This document shows, piece after piece, positions 1-12,405 of a DNA stretch of 36,511 nucleotides. The translations under genes and the position numbers were made by a program. The stretch's first letter is position 1. The number at the start of each line of letters is the position of its first letter. Below the pieces are notes generated by a model. That model was not told the origin of the DNA and ran no database searches. It saw only the letters and a program-made list of their open reading frames with translations. This stretch comes from Diphasiastrum complanatum. Lineage: Eukaryota; Streptophyta; Lycopodiopsida; Lycopodiales; Lycopodiaceae. Where the stretch lies: positions 1-36,511 of the forward strand of contig MU835766.1 in the NCBI GenBank assembly GCA_029204225.1, read 5' to 3'.

Positions 1-600
1 ACAATCAACAACCAAACTACTACGACATACACCATACAAATGTTGCATAAGTTATTAAAGCTTCAATACAAACAAACCGTATCGTAATTGCAATGTATAG
101 CAAACCAAACTCCCACATAATCTTAGATACCTTCATAAATACCTTACAAAAATACACACAACTACAAAAACAACCATTCTACTAGACTTCAAAGATGGCC
201 TGCTTGTAGATTTCAACAATGACATGCTTTTCTACAACAATTACAAACGTGTATTAACACATTCACAAAGGAGCAAATATGGTTTAGAACAAATTATTGT
301 TATATCAACATTGTATAAAGGCAACTAATTACTAGACCATATTCAACACATTCATGCAACTTAAATTGCCTACAAAGGAGACCCTGCTTTTATTAATGAA
401 GGACGAGAAAACCCATCAATGTACAAAAAGATGAAAGTATATAGAATCATAATGCTGAACTGCAAAAAAGAGACATTTAGTTGAAAAGCTTAATAAAATT
501 TAAAATATTAAGTTAATTACTCAAAATCAGCTCCTTGATGTAAATCACTAACACAGGCTAGTGTCACTAATTGGTAATGCAGGAAGCTTTGAAGCAAACC
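1..600. other. No gene recognised, AT-rich flank
   Basis: I see no convincing reading frame, transposon domain or RNA gene in this stretch. It is AT-rich and free of long ORFs, and may be intergenic or upstream sequence of the gene that follows. Confidence 0.5.
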
Positions 601-687
601 GCTCCTACAAATTAAGCTCATCTAAGAATTGAAATCGCTTCTGAACGCTCCAGCAAATTAAGCTCATTTAAGAATTGAAATCGCTAC
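601..687. repeat. Two-copy 46-bp tandem repeat upstream of gene
   Basis: Two adjacent copies start with GCTCC at 601 and 647 and share AAATTAAGCTCAT, then TAAGAATTGAAATCGCT, with a few substitutions. It lies about 155 bp upstream of the putative start codon at 843, so it could be promoter or 5'-UTR sequence. No function is evident. Confidence 0.7.
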
Positions 688-842
688 GAGGAGTGTGATC
701 ATCGGGAGTGATCATCTAAAGGAGGTGGAATGTTTTCACCAATTATTAAGGCTTACACAAGCCTCAAGGACTACAACCAAAACAAGGAAAAAAAAGACCA
801 AATTATCTACTCAGAAAAGTGAGTGCATAGAGAGCGAGCGCC

Positions 843-2149
843 ATGACGATCCAAGCAATGTCAAGGAGTGCACCTACGGGACTCATGGTTGCTCCTTCTT
901 GCTGCTCCATATCCGGGCTTCCCTTCGCAAGCGTACAATTCAACTTTGGTGCATCGGGGGCTTCTCATTGTGGATGCTCCCGTTCAGGCAAGCATAGTAT
1001 CTTGCCTTCCCTTGGCGTTATGAGGATTAGGACGGAAGTTGGCGACCCCTATAACAGTGCTGCGCACCTCAATGAGCGGCCGGATATCTGGATGCAAGAC
1101 TTCCAAGTTCCTCGGGAGTGGGCCACACCATCTGCCGCAGTTCAGGTGTCACTTCTTCCTCTCCATATATCTGTCTGTCTGCTTATTTCGTTATGAATGA
1201 GCTCTCTAATAAACGCTAGGGTTTGTTAATTGTCAGTTCAAACAGTCTGCCCTTGATGTTGATGATGGTGGAATGTCTTCACATATGTCTGTCTGTTTCT
1301 TTGTGATGGAATGAGCGCTCTAGTCGATCTGAGTTTCTATGATCAAATGCTTGGGTATGTAAATTTTGAGTTCGGAGGGTTTGTTCTTTATGTTGATGAA
1401 GGTGGAGTGCCTTGGCCAAATATCCTTTGTAATCGTTCCTTATCGTAGTTGTTTGTGTTTTATGAAATGAGCCCTCTACTTGAAACAGACTTCAAGAATT
1501 TTTATCTCTCAAGAAGTCATGCTAGGTTTTGGTAATTTTGCGTTCAAACAATTTGCCTTTTATGCTGATGATGTGGAATGTCTTGGTAAAATATCCTTTT
1601 GAATTTCTCCTTCTCATATGTCTGTGTGTGTCTTTCTTTTTGATAGAATGAGCACTCTATGCGATGCATGTTCTAATGATCCAACAAGTCGTTCTAGGGT
1701 TGGTAAATTTTTAGCTTAAACAGTTTGCCCTTTATGCTGTTGATAGTGGAGAGTCTTAGCCAAACATCTGTTACCAACAGGAAAAGGTGTATATACCAAA
1801 GAAGGTCTTCTAGGGGGAACAACAGCCAGTTTCCGTTCATGGCTTATCTGAGACATTCATATGTTGGTATGTCCAGGAAGCTGACTGGCTAAGATCCAAT
1901 GTACGTGATTGGCTGGATAATGAATATTGTCCTGAACCTGCCAACAAAGAGATCAGTGAAAGGTGTGCTAGGGTATACCACGAGTGCCTTTTGGAAAATA
2001 AACTGGATATTGGTGATATATTAATCCACATATGTAGCAACTTGGAAAAATTTTCATTCAAGGAGAGTTTTCATGGTCCTTTTTCATCGGCTAATGCCGC
2101 TGTAGATCTCATTATGCAGCGAGTGAGGTCTTTTGAGGAAAAGTCCTAA
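843..2149 (+). CDS. Probable two-exon host gene, unknown function
   Basis: The coding region is proposed as exon 1 at 843-1145 and exon 2 at 1877-2149, giving about 191 residues. Exon 1 is clearly richer in GC than its surroundings and ends CAG before GTGTCA. Exon 2 begins after TGTCCAG, and both borders are phase 0, so the frame continues without adjustment to a TAA. The join falls between a segment with PDIWMQDFQVPREW and one beginning EADWLRSNVRDWLDNEYC. Exon 2 is acidic, probably helical, and runs through HGPFSSANAAVDLI near the C-terminus. I do not recognise the family. The first 50 or so residues are rich in Ser, Ala and Gly and could be an organelle-targeting region, which is inference. 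The start at 843 is the first ATG of the long frame but is not proven; an upstream ATG at 695 is in another frame. It could be a truncated gene copy. Confidence 0.5.
1190..1775. repeat. Degenerate tandem repeats inside the intron
   Basis: Two motif series alternate through the intron. GAATGAGC-CTCTA-like boxes occur near 1194, 1310, 1466 and 1647. Boxes resembling TTTATGCTGATGATGGTGGA-TGTCTT occur near 1250, 1383, 1554 and 1730. Spacing grows from about 116-133 to about 171-181 bp, indicating roughly four diverged units with indels. Confidence 0.6.
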
Positions 2150-2360
2150 AGCCAACTCTTGCAGGGAAGCATGTTATGCAGTCCATTTATGAGATACCTC
2201 CTCTTCATAACTTAGCAATATGCTGTAGGCTTCTGTTTGCAGGAGCATAGCATAGTGCTTAATGAAAAGCCTTCTGATCATGTAATTTTATATTATCACA
2301 AACTATTAAGCCCATTTATGCTTGTTCATCAAAGAACAAACAGAAAAAGTGCTGCTGGTG

Positions 2361-2364
<4 letters not shown>

Positions 2365-2420
<56 letters not shown>
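2365..2420. repeat. (TC)28 microsatellite
   Basis: An uninterrupted TC dinucleotide run lies downstream of the exon-2 stop codon, possibly in the 3' UTR or just beyond it. Confidence 0.95.
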
Positions 2421-2423
<3 letters not shown>

Positions 2424-5400
2424 GCAACTATTGTCAAAGTGCCAACTTTTTGACTTACATTATCAAAAACCAATTTTAGAAAAGTGATAGTCCACTAGCT
2501 TTACAAAAACACGGTGGAGAAATTTCACTTAGTTTCAAACTTCCATATTGTTGAGTTTGATTTATAGCAAACTTTTGTCTTGTAGAGTTTGTAGTCTAGA
2601 GATTCACTGTTGGATGTCATTTTTCAATTAATAATATATTTATTGACTTAAGCATTTGTGAGGGTTGGAGCTAAGTTGGAAATACTCATCTGCAGCCTTT
2701 AGTTTTCAAAAAATGGTTTGGAGAGTGATCGTCCAATGTGAGATCCACACAAGTTGGGGGTTGCATGTTCAATTTCTAGACACAAACAAGGCCAAGCGTT
2801 GAGAGTCCAAGTTAAGTAGGGTGATAAAAATATTCATTCATAGCCTTATCTTCCTTTACTCAAATGAGTGAGGGAGGTTGTCATTTGACATTGTGTCTAG
2901 ATGCTTGTGGATTTTGTAGCATTTGGGGTTTTTAGTTTTTATATGTGGTTTGGAGGGTGGTGATCAATTTTTTTTACATGCAACCCATTAACAATTTTGG
3001 GCGTTGCATGTGCATGGCTGAACACACATAATGGTGAGTGTTGAGAATTTCTTTGACCCTCGTGAACCACTTAGGCCAGGGACTTGCATGTTCATGCCTA
3101 ACACATGTAAGGGCATTCTGAAGTTTATCTTGTATGAACTTGTTTGCATGCACAGTTTTTGCTCAAGAAATTAAAGTAAAACGTCTAGCACATACGTTTT
3201 TCACAAGAATTATGAACTTGTAAACTCCTTGATCCAGTGAACCAACCTTACTAGGAGTAATGTCTATTTGTTTCATGTTGTAAATCTTATTGAATCCAGC
3301 ATACTAAATGGTTTCGAGGAGGCCGCCTACCAAGCAAATTTTGGTGAATTATTGGTTAAGTCTCCAAGCCCCAAATTGGTGTATGAGGGCTTGAATCAAA
3401 GGCAATTCAACCTATATTTCAACTTGTATATAGATCCATAGGCTTCAAGTTCTGTCAAAAGAGTTATTCATGCCCAAAAATCATCTAAGGTACACTATTT
3501 TTTGAGGTTTTGGGATCCCAAATAGTACCAATAGCCTAGTAAACCTGTTCACAACCTCTAGTTCATTTCATTTCACCTTTTAGAACATGCATCCAAAATT
3601 ACAATATAGAAAATAATTCCAACACCCCCCCCCCCCCCGTTCCACACACAAAAAAAAGCCTATCTTTTTTTGACTAATTTTTGATTTTTTTGGCATGTTC
3701 TGATGGATCACAACCATATGCAAGTGCAATCAAACCTTGAGGACTATAATTCAACCACATGCAAGCACAAAAAGTTTTGACTATGCTTTGAGCCATACTG
3801 ATCAATTTTAGCCAGAATCACTAAATTTTGATTGAGATACGGTTTTGATCTTATAAGGTGTGGTCCAATTGCGACCCCTCCATGCACAAGTCGTCCTACG
3901 TAAACATAAAGAAATGACCTAAAATCTATAAAAATGATTAAAAAACAACAAGTATTATTTTGAAAATCATTAACATATAGTACATTCGATGAATTTCAAG
4001 TAAAACAATAAATATAAATTGAAAAATTGTAAAACAATCGTTAAAAGTTGAATATTTGCAGACACGACTATGAAAAACGTCCATAACATTGATATTTAGG
4101 TTGTGAACAATCAAGATCCTGAGAAGCCACTTATTTGGAGGTCAATTCCATCACTAGGAAAAAAATAACAAGGAGCTACTATCGAAAAGTTGTAAAAAAG
4201 AAAAAAAGTGACCTCACCTTTTAATCAATACAAGCCCAGGTTTTGATAGCATTGTAAAGATCACCAAGTTTAAATCCTTGGAGCCAAACCACCCAATTAA
4301 GTAGAAACTAAAGTCAAACCCCAATCAACTTCATCTTCAAGCTATGATGATTAAATATAGGAGAGGAGAGAATTCTGGCAACTCTATATTGGAATCTAGA
4401 AGTGGAGGAACTCAAGTTCTTGAAGGTATATCCATGCACTACTTGCACGTGTGAACATTACGACCTAGGGTGACACGATAGACATCTTGCTAACCTATTC
4501 TCGCTATGTATTGTGCGTTACAACATCTGATTTGATGCTCTGTAGCAAAAGTTATGATCATTTGGTAATTTCTAGTTCAAAGATTGGCAAATTTTTGAAA
4601 TTCTTTGATTGCATGTCAGAAAGGTTAAGTAGTAGGTTGCATGTCCTCTGTGGAAAAGTCATTTATAAATTATTATTTTATGTCTAGGAACATAGTACGG
4701 AGAGTTACAATAGCTTTCGAGATGAAAATTCATGCATGAGTACAATTTTTGTAAAAAGCAGTTAAAAAATCATTTTTCACTTCAATTAGACAAATTATGT
4801 TAAAAGGTCAATTATCTCATAAATCTTTGCACATAAATTTTGATGGATGCTAGATGTTTCAAAATTATAGTAGTTTGGATTGATAATGGTAAAATTGAGA
4901 GTTTGATACTGAATTTCGAAAATTCCAAAATTTAAAAAAAACCTATTTTTTTTTAAAGTTTTCAAATATGTCGATCATTGATTAAAACAAAATTTACTTG
5001 AAAAGTGAACGGCCTTACTAAATCGTAATCAGTTGGTTTACGAGGTTACAATTATTTTTATTTACCATTGAAGATTTTGGATTTGTCAACTAATCAAAGC
5101 AATTTTTTGTTTTAGCTGATCAATAATTGACGAAGATAATGCAAGTCTAACAATTCCCATGCTGATCTATCTCCAAATTTGTCAACATTAAGTGTCACAC
5201 TTTATGAGATGAATAATCGGAATACTTTGCGGGACCAATAGATGGAAGTTCTATTAAATTAAGTCAAGATTCTATTTTTGTCAAATTTGGGTTTTCAACC
5301 ATAACCATATTCGAGAGAAAAGAAAGAAAGAAAAACTTGAGATGGTGGATGACTGGTTGACCAAATGAAATAGTTACTTCAGTCTATAGAAATTTTTGAA

Positions 5401-6100
5401 AAAAAAAAAGTGAGTGTTGTTTTGTTTTCTCACGGTAAGGTTTCGTCGTGGTGGTGTGATCTACAACCAAAAACTTGCTATGTGAAAGAAATTCATGAAA
5501 ATATTCAAAAAATTGATTGGGATTGTAGATGATTTAGATTACTATCAATGAGTTTATGGAATAAGATTTCATCAGTCAATTTGAAACTAATCCATCAATA
5601 TCCAGACCAAATAAAAGAAAGAAACAAGTGCATGAGAAAACTCAAATTTGATGTACTTGATCAAATGGCATCAGAAGATAAGCAAAAGAAGCAGATTTTA
5701 ATAAACCTTGTCACGTTATGATTTTTTTTTTGTATTTGCAACTCAAGTAATTGAGATGCCAAGTAATGAAAATTTAAAAATTAACAAAGTTTGTTAAATG
5801 TCCATTACCTAAATATATTTATTTTCTGCCCAATGCTTTGTCATTTATGCCCACACTATTTTTGATGATTACCCATTTTATGTAGATTATAGTTTATAGT
5901 TCATTAAAAATAGTATAACTTTTAAATTGTAACTTTGATTGAGACAAAAATTATAAGAGAAAGCTCTTCAAAATCTTGCTTACAAGACAACACAAAGTGA
6001 AAACCGGTGGAGCAAACCACCCAATAAAAAAGAAGCAACTAATTAATCTCCAAAAGCTTCACCCCCGAGCCATGGGATAGGAAATCGGTGTAGAGAGAGA
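2421..6100. other. Non-coding AT-rich stretch
   Basis: No supported gene. Visible structure is limited. A C14 homopolymer lies at 3625-3638. Three loosely similar GTTGCATGTTCA/ACACA segments occur near 2753, 2995 and 3075. A diverged pair of about 120-bp segments, near 4255-4380 and 5995-6115, shares GGAGC(C)AAACCACCCAAT followed by AGAGAAT-CTGGCAA. The pair might be ends of one old element. TGCTATCAAAAC on the minus strand near 4240 only weakly resembles a retrotransposon primer-binding site. Confidence 0.5.
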
Positions 6101-6149
6101 ATACTGGCAATGAAAGCACTGAAACAAAAATGGAGTTGGGCAAGTTTCC

Positions 6150-6365
6150 ACTAGCATATATAGACTCGACATATGGTTTGCATTTTGGCCAATAAAACTC
6201 TCTTCTAACCAAATTAAGAGTCATGTGTATACTGGGATGTCCTACATAGGGTATGTCATGACATTCAAACAAAATCTTACATTTGAGTCGCATCGTCCTC
6301 AAGTATGCAAACTTTCTCATTCCAAAATAATAATCCATCTCGAGTAAATTGTTCCACAATCTTCT
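6150..6365 (-). pseudogene. Ty3/gypsy integrase zinc-finger remnant
   Basis: Minus-strand translation gives FTRDGLLFWNEKVCI followed, after a frameshift, by ECHDIPYVGHPSIHMTLN and REFYWP. This is the recognisable pattern of the H2C2 integrase N-terminal domain of Ty3/gypsy elements: linker before the first His, PY-GH, K/T-L, FYWP. The Cys pair that should follow is not visible, and the frame drifts into unrelated sequence. Only about 70 residues remain. No gypsy reverse transcriptase, RNase H or LTR was found nearby, so this is an isolated fossil fragment. The adjacent copia piece belongs to a different superfamily. Confidence 0.65.
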
Positions 6366-6484
6366 TATATTTCTTTGTTAGTTGAGACCCATGTGAAATC
6401 ATCTAAACATTATCTGTGAAGAAAAATGAATCATTTAAGATCCATTAACATCTCTTGATCTTTGGTTAATAAGACAACACAAAA

Positions 6485-8036
6485 TTCATCAATGCCAATG
6501 CAGAAAACCAACACCCTCCTCTTCCATGACTTGCTCCCTCACAAAATGATATGCCACCTCAATATGCTTGCTCCTTGCATGAAATATAGGACTGCTTGCC
6601 AACTTTTGGGCTGATAGATTGTCACAAAAGATAATTGGACTCTCTAAAAAATCCAGCAAGTGAAAATCACTTACCATTCTCTCGATCCATAGCATCTCTT
6701 TTGCACAATGAGTAAGTGCTTTATACTCGGCCTCACTAGATGACAATGAGATAGTGGCTTGTTTCTTTGACATCCACGATATAGCTCCATCACCTATGAA
6801 AATACAATGTGCACTTATAAATTTCTTATCCATTTGATCTCCAGCAAAGTTCGAATCTGAAATCCAAATAAGTTAGGTGATGTATCCATCATAAAACTCC
6901 ATGATTGAGCCTCCATCTCCATCTACTCAAGATATCATCATATCTTGATGACTTGACCATGAATGAGTGATATAATGAGCCTCCAATAGCTTCATTTCCA
7001 TCAGCAAAACGAGCCAAGAATGCTAGTACAACTCCAACATCAAAATGATGCAAACCAATGTAGCTAGTTTTACCATGTCTTGACAATTTGCTCACATCCA
7101 CATGAAATTGCTCAAACATGATATAGAACAAGTAAAGTAAACTTGAACAACACTTCCTTGCTACTCCTTTGACCTTACTTGAGTCTTCAATAACCTGAAA
7201 AACAAATTCATAACATCTTTGCCAATTGACTCTACCTTCAATAACCTGCAAAATAGATCCATAACATCTTTGCCAATTGACTCTTCTTTGATGCTCTTGA
7301 CTAGTTCCAAATTGTTGTTAAAGCCCTTTGAGATCAACCTCTTGATCTTCCACTTGACCATCAAAGCCATTGGCTAAGACATCTTTTCTTGATCCATTAG
7401 TTTCTGGAAAATCATGAAAATATCCATCTACTTGCATAATATCGTCTACACAAGAAGATCCACCAAAATATGTGAGAAATGCAAAATGAGTCACTTTCAC
7501 TTGCTTACCATTCTCATCATATGTGAGCTTGAAGGTGTCTGTCTTTCCCTTGATGTTCTCCTTGGCTTTTGACTTGATGAAGGTCCTTCATCATCACCAT
7601 CTAAAGTAGGATCCATCACATCAACATCAAGATTGTTAGATTCATCCACATCAACATTACTTGAAAACACATTTGGAATATTTCCCTCATAAAAAATGAC
7701 ATCTCTACCAATAATCACCTTATTAGTAGTAGGAATGTAAACTTTGTAGGCTTTACTCACCTCACTATATCCAAAAAATATACTTTTCCTTGAAGATGGA
7801 TCCTCTTTGGTCCTATCATCAAGAGTTATATTGACATAGCAAGTGCATCCAAAAGTTCTAAAAAACTTGACACTCGGCCTCCTCTTGAATAGCATCTCAA
7901 AAGGTATTCTTCCATCCAATATAGCACTCGGCCACCTATTGCATAAAAAGTTAGCACACGACAAAGCTTGATCCCAAAATGGTTTTGGAAGATTAGCACA
8001 TAACCACATGGCTTTGGCACTTTCACATAAAGTCAT
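6485..8036 (-). pseudogene. Degenerate copia pol fragment 'E'
   Basis: The minus strand holds, in order, the C-terminal half of a copia integrase (8036-7500), a short scrambled start of the reverse-transcriptase region (about 7500-7318), and RNase H (about 6870-6487). The integrase part starts just after the position of the catalytic Glu and contains FGCTCYVNITLDDRTKEDPS and GYSEVSKAYKVYIPT. RNase H keeps SKKQATISLSSSEAEYKAL, a CDN motif and FHARSKHIEVAYHFVREQV. It is close in sequence to element A, so it is the same or a sister family. The reverse-transcriptase core with YVDD is absent; about 450 bp of non-matching sequence with a 51-bp duplication lies in its place. No LTR is attached. Confidence 0.85.
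7185..7286. repeat. Two-copy 51-bp tandem duplication
   Basis: Two successive copies, starting at CTTCAATAACCTG near 7185 and 7236, each end in CATAACATCTTTGCCAATTG. They lie in the filler between the integrase and RNase H pieces of fragment E. Confidence 0.8.
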
Positions 8037-8196
8037 ATTTTTTTCAAATCAACTCAACAAAATATATATCGAAGGACTCTCATGACACTTTACTATTGCC
8101 ACGACATTGCGAACATGTGAGACTCTAAAATTTCAATGTCATTAATATTCGCAATCCAATTATTTATGTATCAATCTTATAAGACTAACTCAATTT

Positions 8197-8650
8197 TTTT
8201 AATTCTTTGGCAGATTATATTCCATCCAGATCGAATAGACCCAAGATGGTGGTATGTGATCCAACTTAATGCAAGAAAACGACGTGTGTTTGAAGGAAAA
8301 AATATTGTTGAATTGGATACACACGATGAACCACCATCCAATTTTGAGGACACTTTGGAAGAACCTGAACCACTCATCCAAACTCCAAATGATGTGGAAA
8401 TGATTAGAGAAGAAGGTACAAATGAAAATAATGAGATTCCTACGATCGTACAAGACCAAATTGGGGGTGATTTGAGGCCTCCACATTTGGATGAGATATA
8501 ACTAGAAGAAAAGGAGATTGAATGTGAGGGTAGCTCACATCATCAAAGAGACACGATCGGAAATCTACGATTATACTAGACCTAGATTCAGATGAGTGTC
8601 AAGACTTGTGTGATGACGAGAATGAGGTAAATGATGAGAATGATCTATGA
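8197..8650 (+). pseudogene. CACTA-type DUF4216 remnant
   Basis: After a TTTGGCAG that looks like a splice acceptor, the plus strand encodes IIFHPDRIDPRWWYVIQLN, then KRRVFEGKNIV, then a long acidic tail. This resembles the C-terminal DUF4216 region found downstream of TNP2-type transposases in plant CACTA (En/Spm) elements, where a QVFY-DP---WWVV--L pattern precedes an acidic tail. The frame stops at a TAA after DEI near 8500. Further acidic residues follow in another frame to about 8650. No transposase core and no CACTA terminal repeat was found, so it is an isolated fragment. The assignment rests on pattern only. Confidence 0.5.
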
Positions 8651-9356
8651 TTATTAATACCTAAATTCACTTGCACTCATTTTTTTTTTTATATTCATCA
8701 GAATACTTTTATGTATATTTTTATAGTTAGAGTTGAATGTGATAATTATAATACCCAAACCTTGCGGTTATGTCCTATTCAGAATGTCACCACATATTCC
8801 TTCCCTGCGGCGTATAGGTTTTTCCATGCAAGTTGGAAAGATTAGAACCTTGCCTTCAACGAGACAAAAGTAAGGGCTACACACCTTCCTAGGATTGAGA
8901 ATTTTAATTATCTACATTTCACTCTATTGCATATTAACTAATTGCTACTGTATACGATAAAATACAACATTGCTTTGAACAAAATGAAAGTGATGAATTA
9001 TATTTGATTTCTTATTCTGTTAGATAATGTATTCGAATAATAAAAAAATTGAAACAACACAAATTCACCGGTAAACTTACTCAAAGCTTAAGTGCAAACG
9101 TGCAATTGCTCGCTCTTTCAACGCTTGCTCGCTTGCTCTCTTTCTTTTTTTTTGAATATTTTTGTCACATGCACAAGCAATTAAAAAATAACACTATATT
9201 ATACAATTGAACCATTATTGTAAGCAAATTATTCTAATCTACTTCAAATTCTCTCTCATTTTATGCTTGCTCATTTTTCTCTCTCTTAAATTACAAATAT
9301 AGCATACAATTATCATTAAACATTATCTATTACTCTACTACCCTAAATCAATCAAT

Positions 9357-9360
<4 letters not shown>
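8651..9360. other. AT-rich, no gene seen
   Basis: Apart from short T-rich and CTCTTT-rich runs that lead into the microsatellite block, nothing recognisable is present. Confidence 0.5.
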
Positions 9361-10174
<814 letters not shown>

Positions 10175-10414
10175 ATCTCTCAAACATTTAACAATATCTT
10201 TTCAAACAAAAATACTACACAATAAACAAAACAAACAAAAACCAAAACAAAAAGTTCAAAAGCTTTCAATATCTTCAAGCACCAACCTCAAGCACTACTC
10301 TTCAAGAATGTCAATAATCGCAATCAATCGCCCTCAATCGCTCCAAAGACGCTCCAACCTGCACAAAATAAAGTGAGAATGAAGGCGATGGGTTGCGCAA
10401 ATTTGGAAAATAAG

Positions 10415-10797
10415 ACAAACGTCAAATTCCGACATCTTTTAAACACGTCAGAATCTAATCTCCATGCTGGTTCAGGCCCGAATGCTAGATTTTAGATGCC
10501 GTGGACAGACTTTTGGATTACTGATGTGGACATCGGATTTCGACATCCGTCGGATTCTGACGTCCACATCAGATGACACGTAATTTTTTAAAAAAAAAAA
10601 TGCAACACCATATCCACGTCGGAATGTCGGATTCCGACATGTTGGATTTGATGTGCATTTCAAAAATTGGTTGTTGCCACAATTTCTCGATCATCGGACT
10701 CTTATTTTTGGATTTTTTCTTGAGACGTCGGATTTCGACGTGTCAAATTTAATTTTTTTGAAAATACGTCAGATGCCCACGTCGGAATCTGCGCGAT
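10415..10797. repeat. Cluster of TCGGATTTCGA-type palindromes
   Basis: Imperfect palindromes built on GTCGGATTCCGAC or GTCGGATTTCGAC recur in both orientations. Examples lie at about 10420, 10529-10567 (two copies), 10615-10650 (two copies), 10725-10745 and 10765-10795, many joined by ACGTC or CATC. CpG density is well above that of the flanks. No ORF is supported here. Confidence 0.7.
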
Positions 10798-11750
10798 ATG
10801 TTATTGTGAAACTTGACACTGTTGTCAAACTCCGTGTATTTTTGTAGACTATAATAAAAAACTTGTAATTCTGTAGACTATATAAAAACATGAAAAAATT
10901 CGTAGAACTGGATAAACAGTTGGATGAAGATTAAAAAATGATTAGTCATTAGTAGGAAGGAGAATAATCCAACACAAGCATCCTCTACTTTGAGATCCTA
11001 TTAGAAGACATGCTAGGTTCATTTGTACTTATGTTTTTTGGAGTTAATGTGAGATACAACATTTTGAGTCAAATTTGCATTCACCTTGGATTTCAATCAA
11101 TAGGCGATTTACAGTGCATGAGCCAAGCTTAGGAGATCAATTTCACACATTAGGGCATTTGAAAAAAATGCATCAAAATAATCCCATTTGATCCTAGAAA
11201 TGATGGAGAAAGCACCTACTTGAGATCCAAACAAGATTTAGTCAATGCATTGATTTCTAACTTATCTTGGCTTGAACTCCATGAATCAGCTCCAAAACTC
11301 TTCACACGTGTGAAAGTACAACCTGCCGCCGCCTGTGTACTGTACTTGCAACTCCAAACTCATTCAATCATCACAAAAAATCATATGCCAATAGCATACA
11401 TCAATCAAATCATAGACTCAAACTAGTCAGGAAGGAGAATCTCGATTTTGCTCATCAGTGGATGGAAATCCCATCACATATTTATACATGTAGAGCTTGG
11501 ATCTGAGCATATTAGGGCTTCTATGTATTCATCATAACCTAACCCTAACATCTAACCTAAAGATCCACTTGATCCACCCTATTTAGGGTCAATGCCTTGA
11601 GATCCAAAAACAATTAAAAAATACTATTTTTGGCTCCTACTTTTTCTCTATCCTATCTATGCACTCTTTGGACATATCCCAAAGGTACCATTCCAAAGCT
11701 AGGTTAATGATTTGACTTAGAATAAGGTATCCTATGATTTTGGCATGTGT
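10798..11750. other. LTR-like sequence of uncertain element
   Basis: No gene is visible. The stretch resembles the copia LTRs further right. It has the 14-bp palindrome TTCACACGTGTGAA at 11301-11314, GATCC-rich wording and a possible TATA (ATATTTATACATG near 11478). I could not find a partner copy, a primer site or clear ends, so the assignment to an LTR is tentative. Element A begins at 11751. Confidence 0.35.
11301..11314. promoter_or_regulatory. G-box palindrome TTCACACGTGTGAA
   Basis: A perfect 14-bp palindrome centred on CACGTG, the plant G-box recognised by bZIP and bHLH factors. The same word occurs in the LTR of element A and, extended to 16 bp, in that of element C. Confidence 0.6.
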
Positions 11751-12405
11751 TGTGAAAAATACAGATCCTAAGTGGATCTAAACTCCAAGATCATTGGCTT
11801 GAATGCTTGCACTCCAAACTACATAAGCTAGGAATTGGCAACACATTCTATGCTACCTAGAATGCAAAGAACTTGATCAAAAAGCATTTATCACAAATGG
11901 AAACTTCCATAAACATCAAGTGCGGCCCAAAATAGCATTATACAGTCCATAATACATCAGCCTATCACTTTTGGAAAGCACCTAAGATCATACACAATAG
12001 CTTGAAGGCAATACACACAACAATGCTCTCAATGGAGGAAGAAACAATGACAATGATCTATTGATCTCAATGAAGCATACAAAAGGTTTCTCCAACCTGT
12101 TTTCCACGACTTCCCTACTATTTATGGATGAGGAAGATGACTCTCTCTCCTCTCTCTAGAAGGTACTTGACCCTAGATATTCCCTATATAGGAAAAATAG
12201 CTAAAAATGGCTTATATGACCAAAATACATCAAAATGGTCTCATTTTGAAGGGTATGAAGTTTGACACTTCATCATACTGAAAAAATACAGTAAATAAAA
12301 ACATTGTGGCCTGGTTCACACGTGTGAAACTCCAGAACCAAAACTATTTACAATTTTAGCCAATTTAGGCCTCAAACTAGCTAGGAAATGTTGACAATTT
12401 TCACA
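11751..12405 (-). repeat. 3' LTR of element A, 655 bp
   Basis: In element orientation it opens TGTGAAAATTGTC and closes ATTTTTCACA, the TG..CA ends of copia LTRs. It contains the perfect palindrome TTCACACGTGTGAA at 12315-12328, about 77 bp from its start, and a TATA-like CTATATAG near 12184-12191, about 215 bp from its start. The Gag-Pol stop codon lies within its first five bases. Confidence 0.93.
12315..12328. promoter_or_regulatory. G-box palindrome in element A LTR
   Basis: Perfect 14-bp palindrome TTCACACGTGTGAA, upstream of the TATA-like box in the U3 part of the LTR. That is where an enhancer controlling retrotransposon transcription would be expected. The regulatory role is inference. 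Confidence 0.55.

Noticed and set aside
4236-4254. TGCTATCAAAACC-like primer-binding site on the minus strand
   Set aside because: It differs from known initiator-Met sites, has no identifiable LTR partner, and no pol genes lie next to it.
8136-8196. ATG-initiated start of the DUF4216-like ORF
   Set aside because: The first 20 or so residues lie before a splice-acceptor-like TTTGGCAG and look intronic, so the coding remnant was started at 8197.
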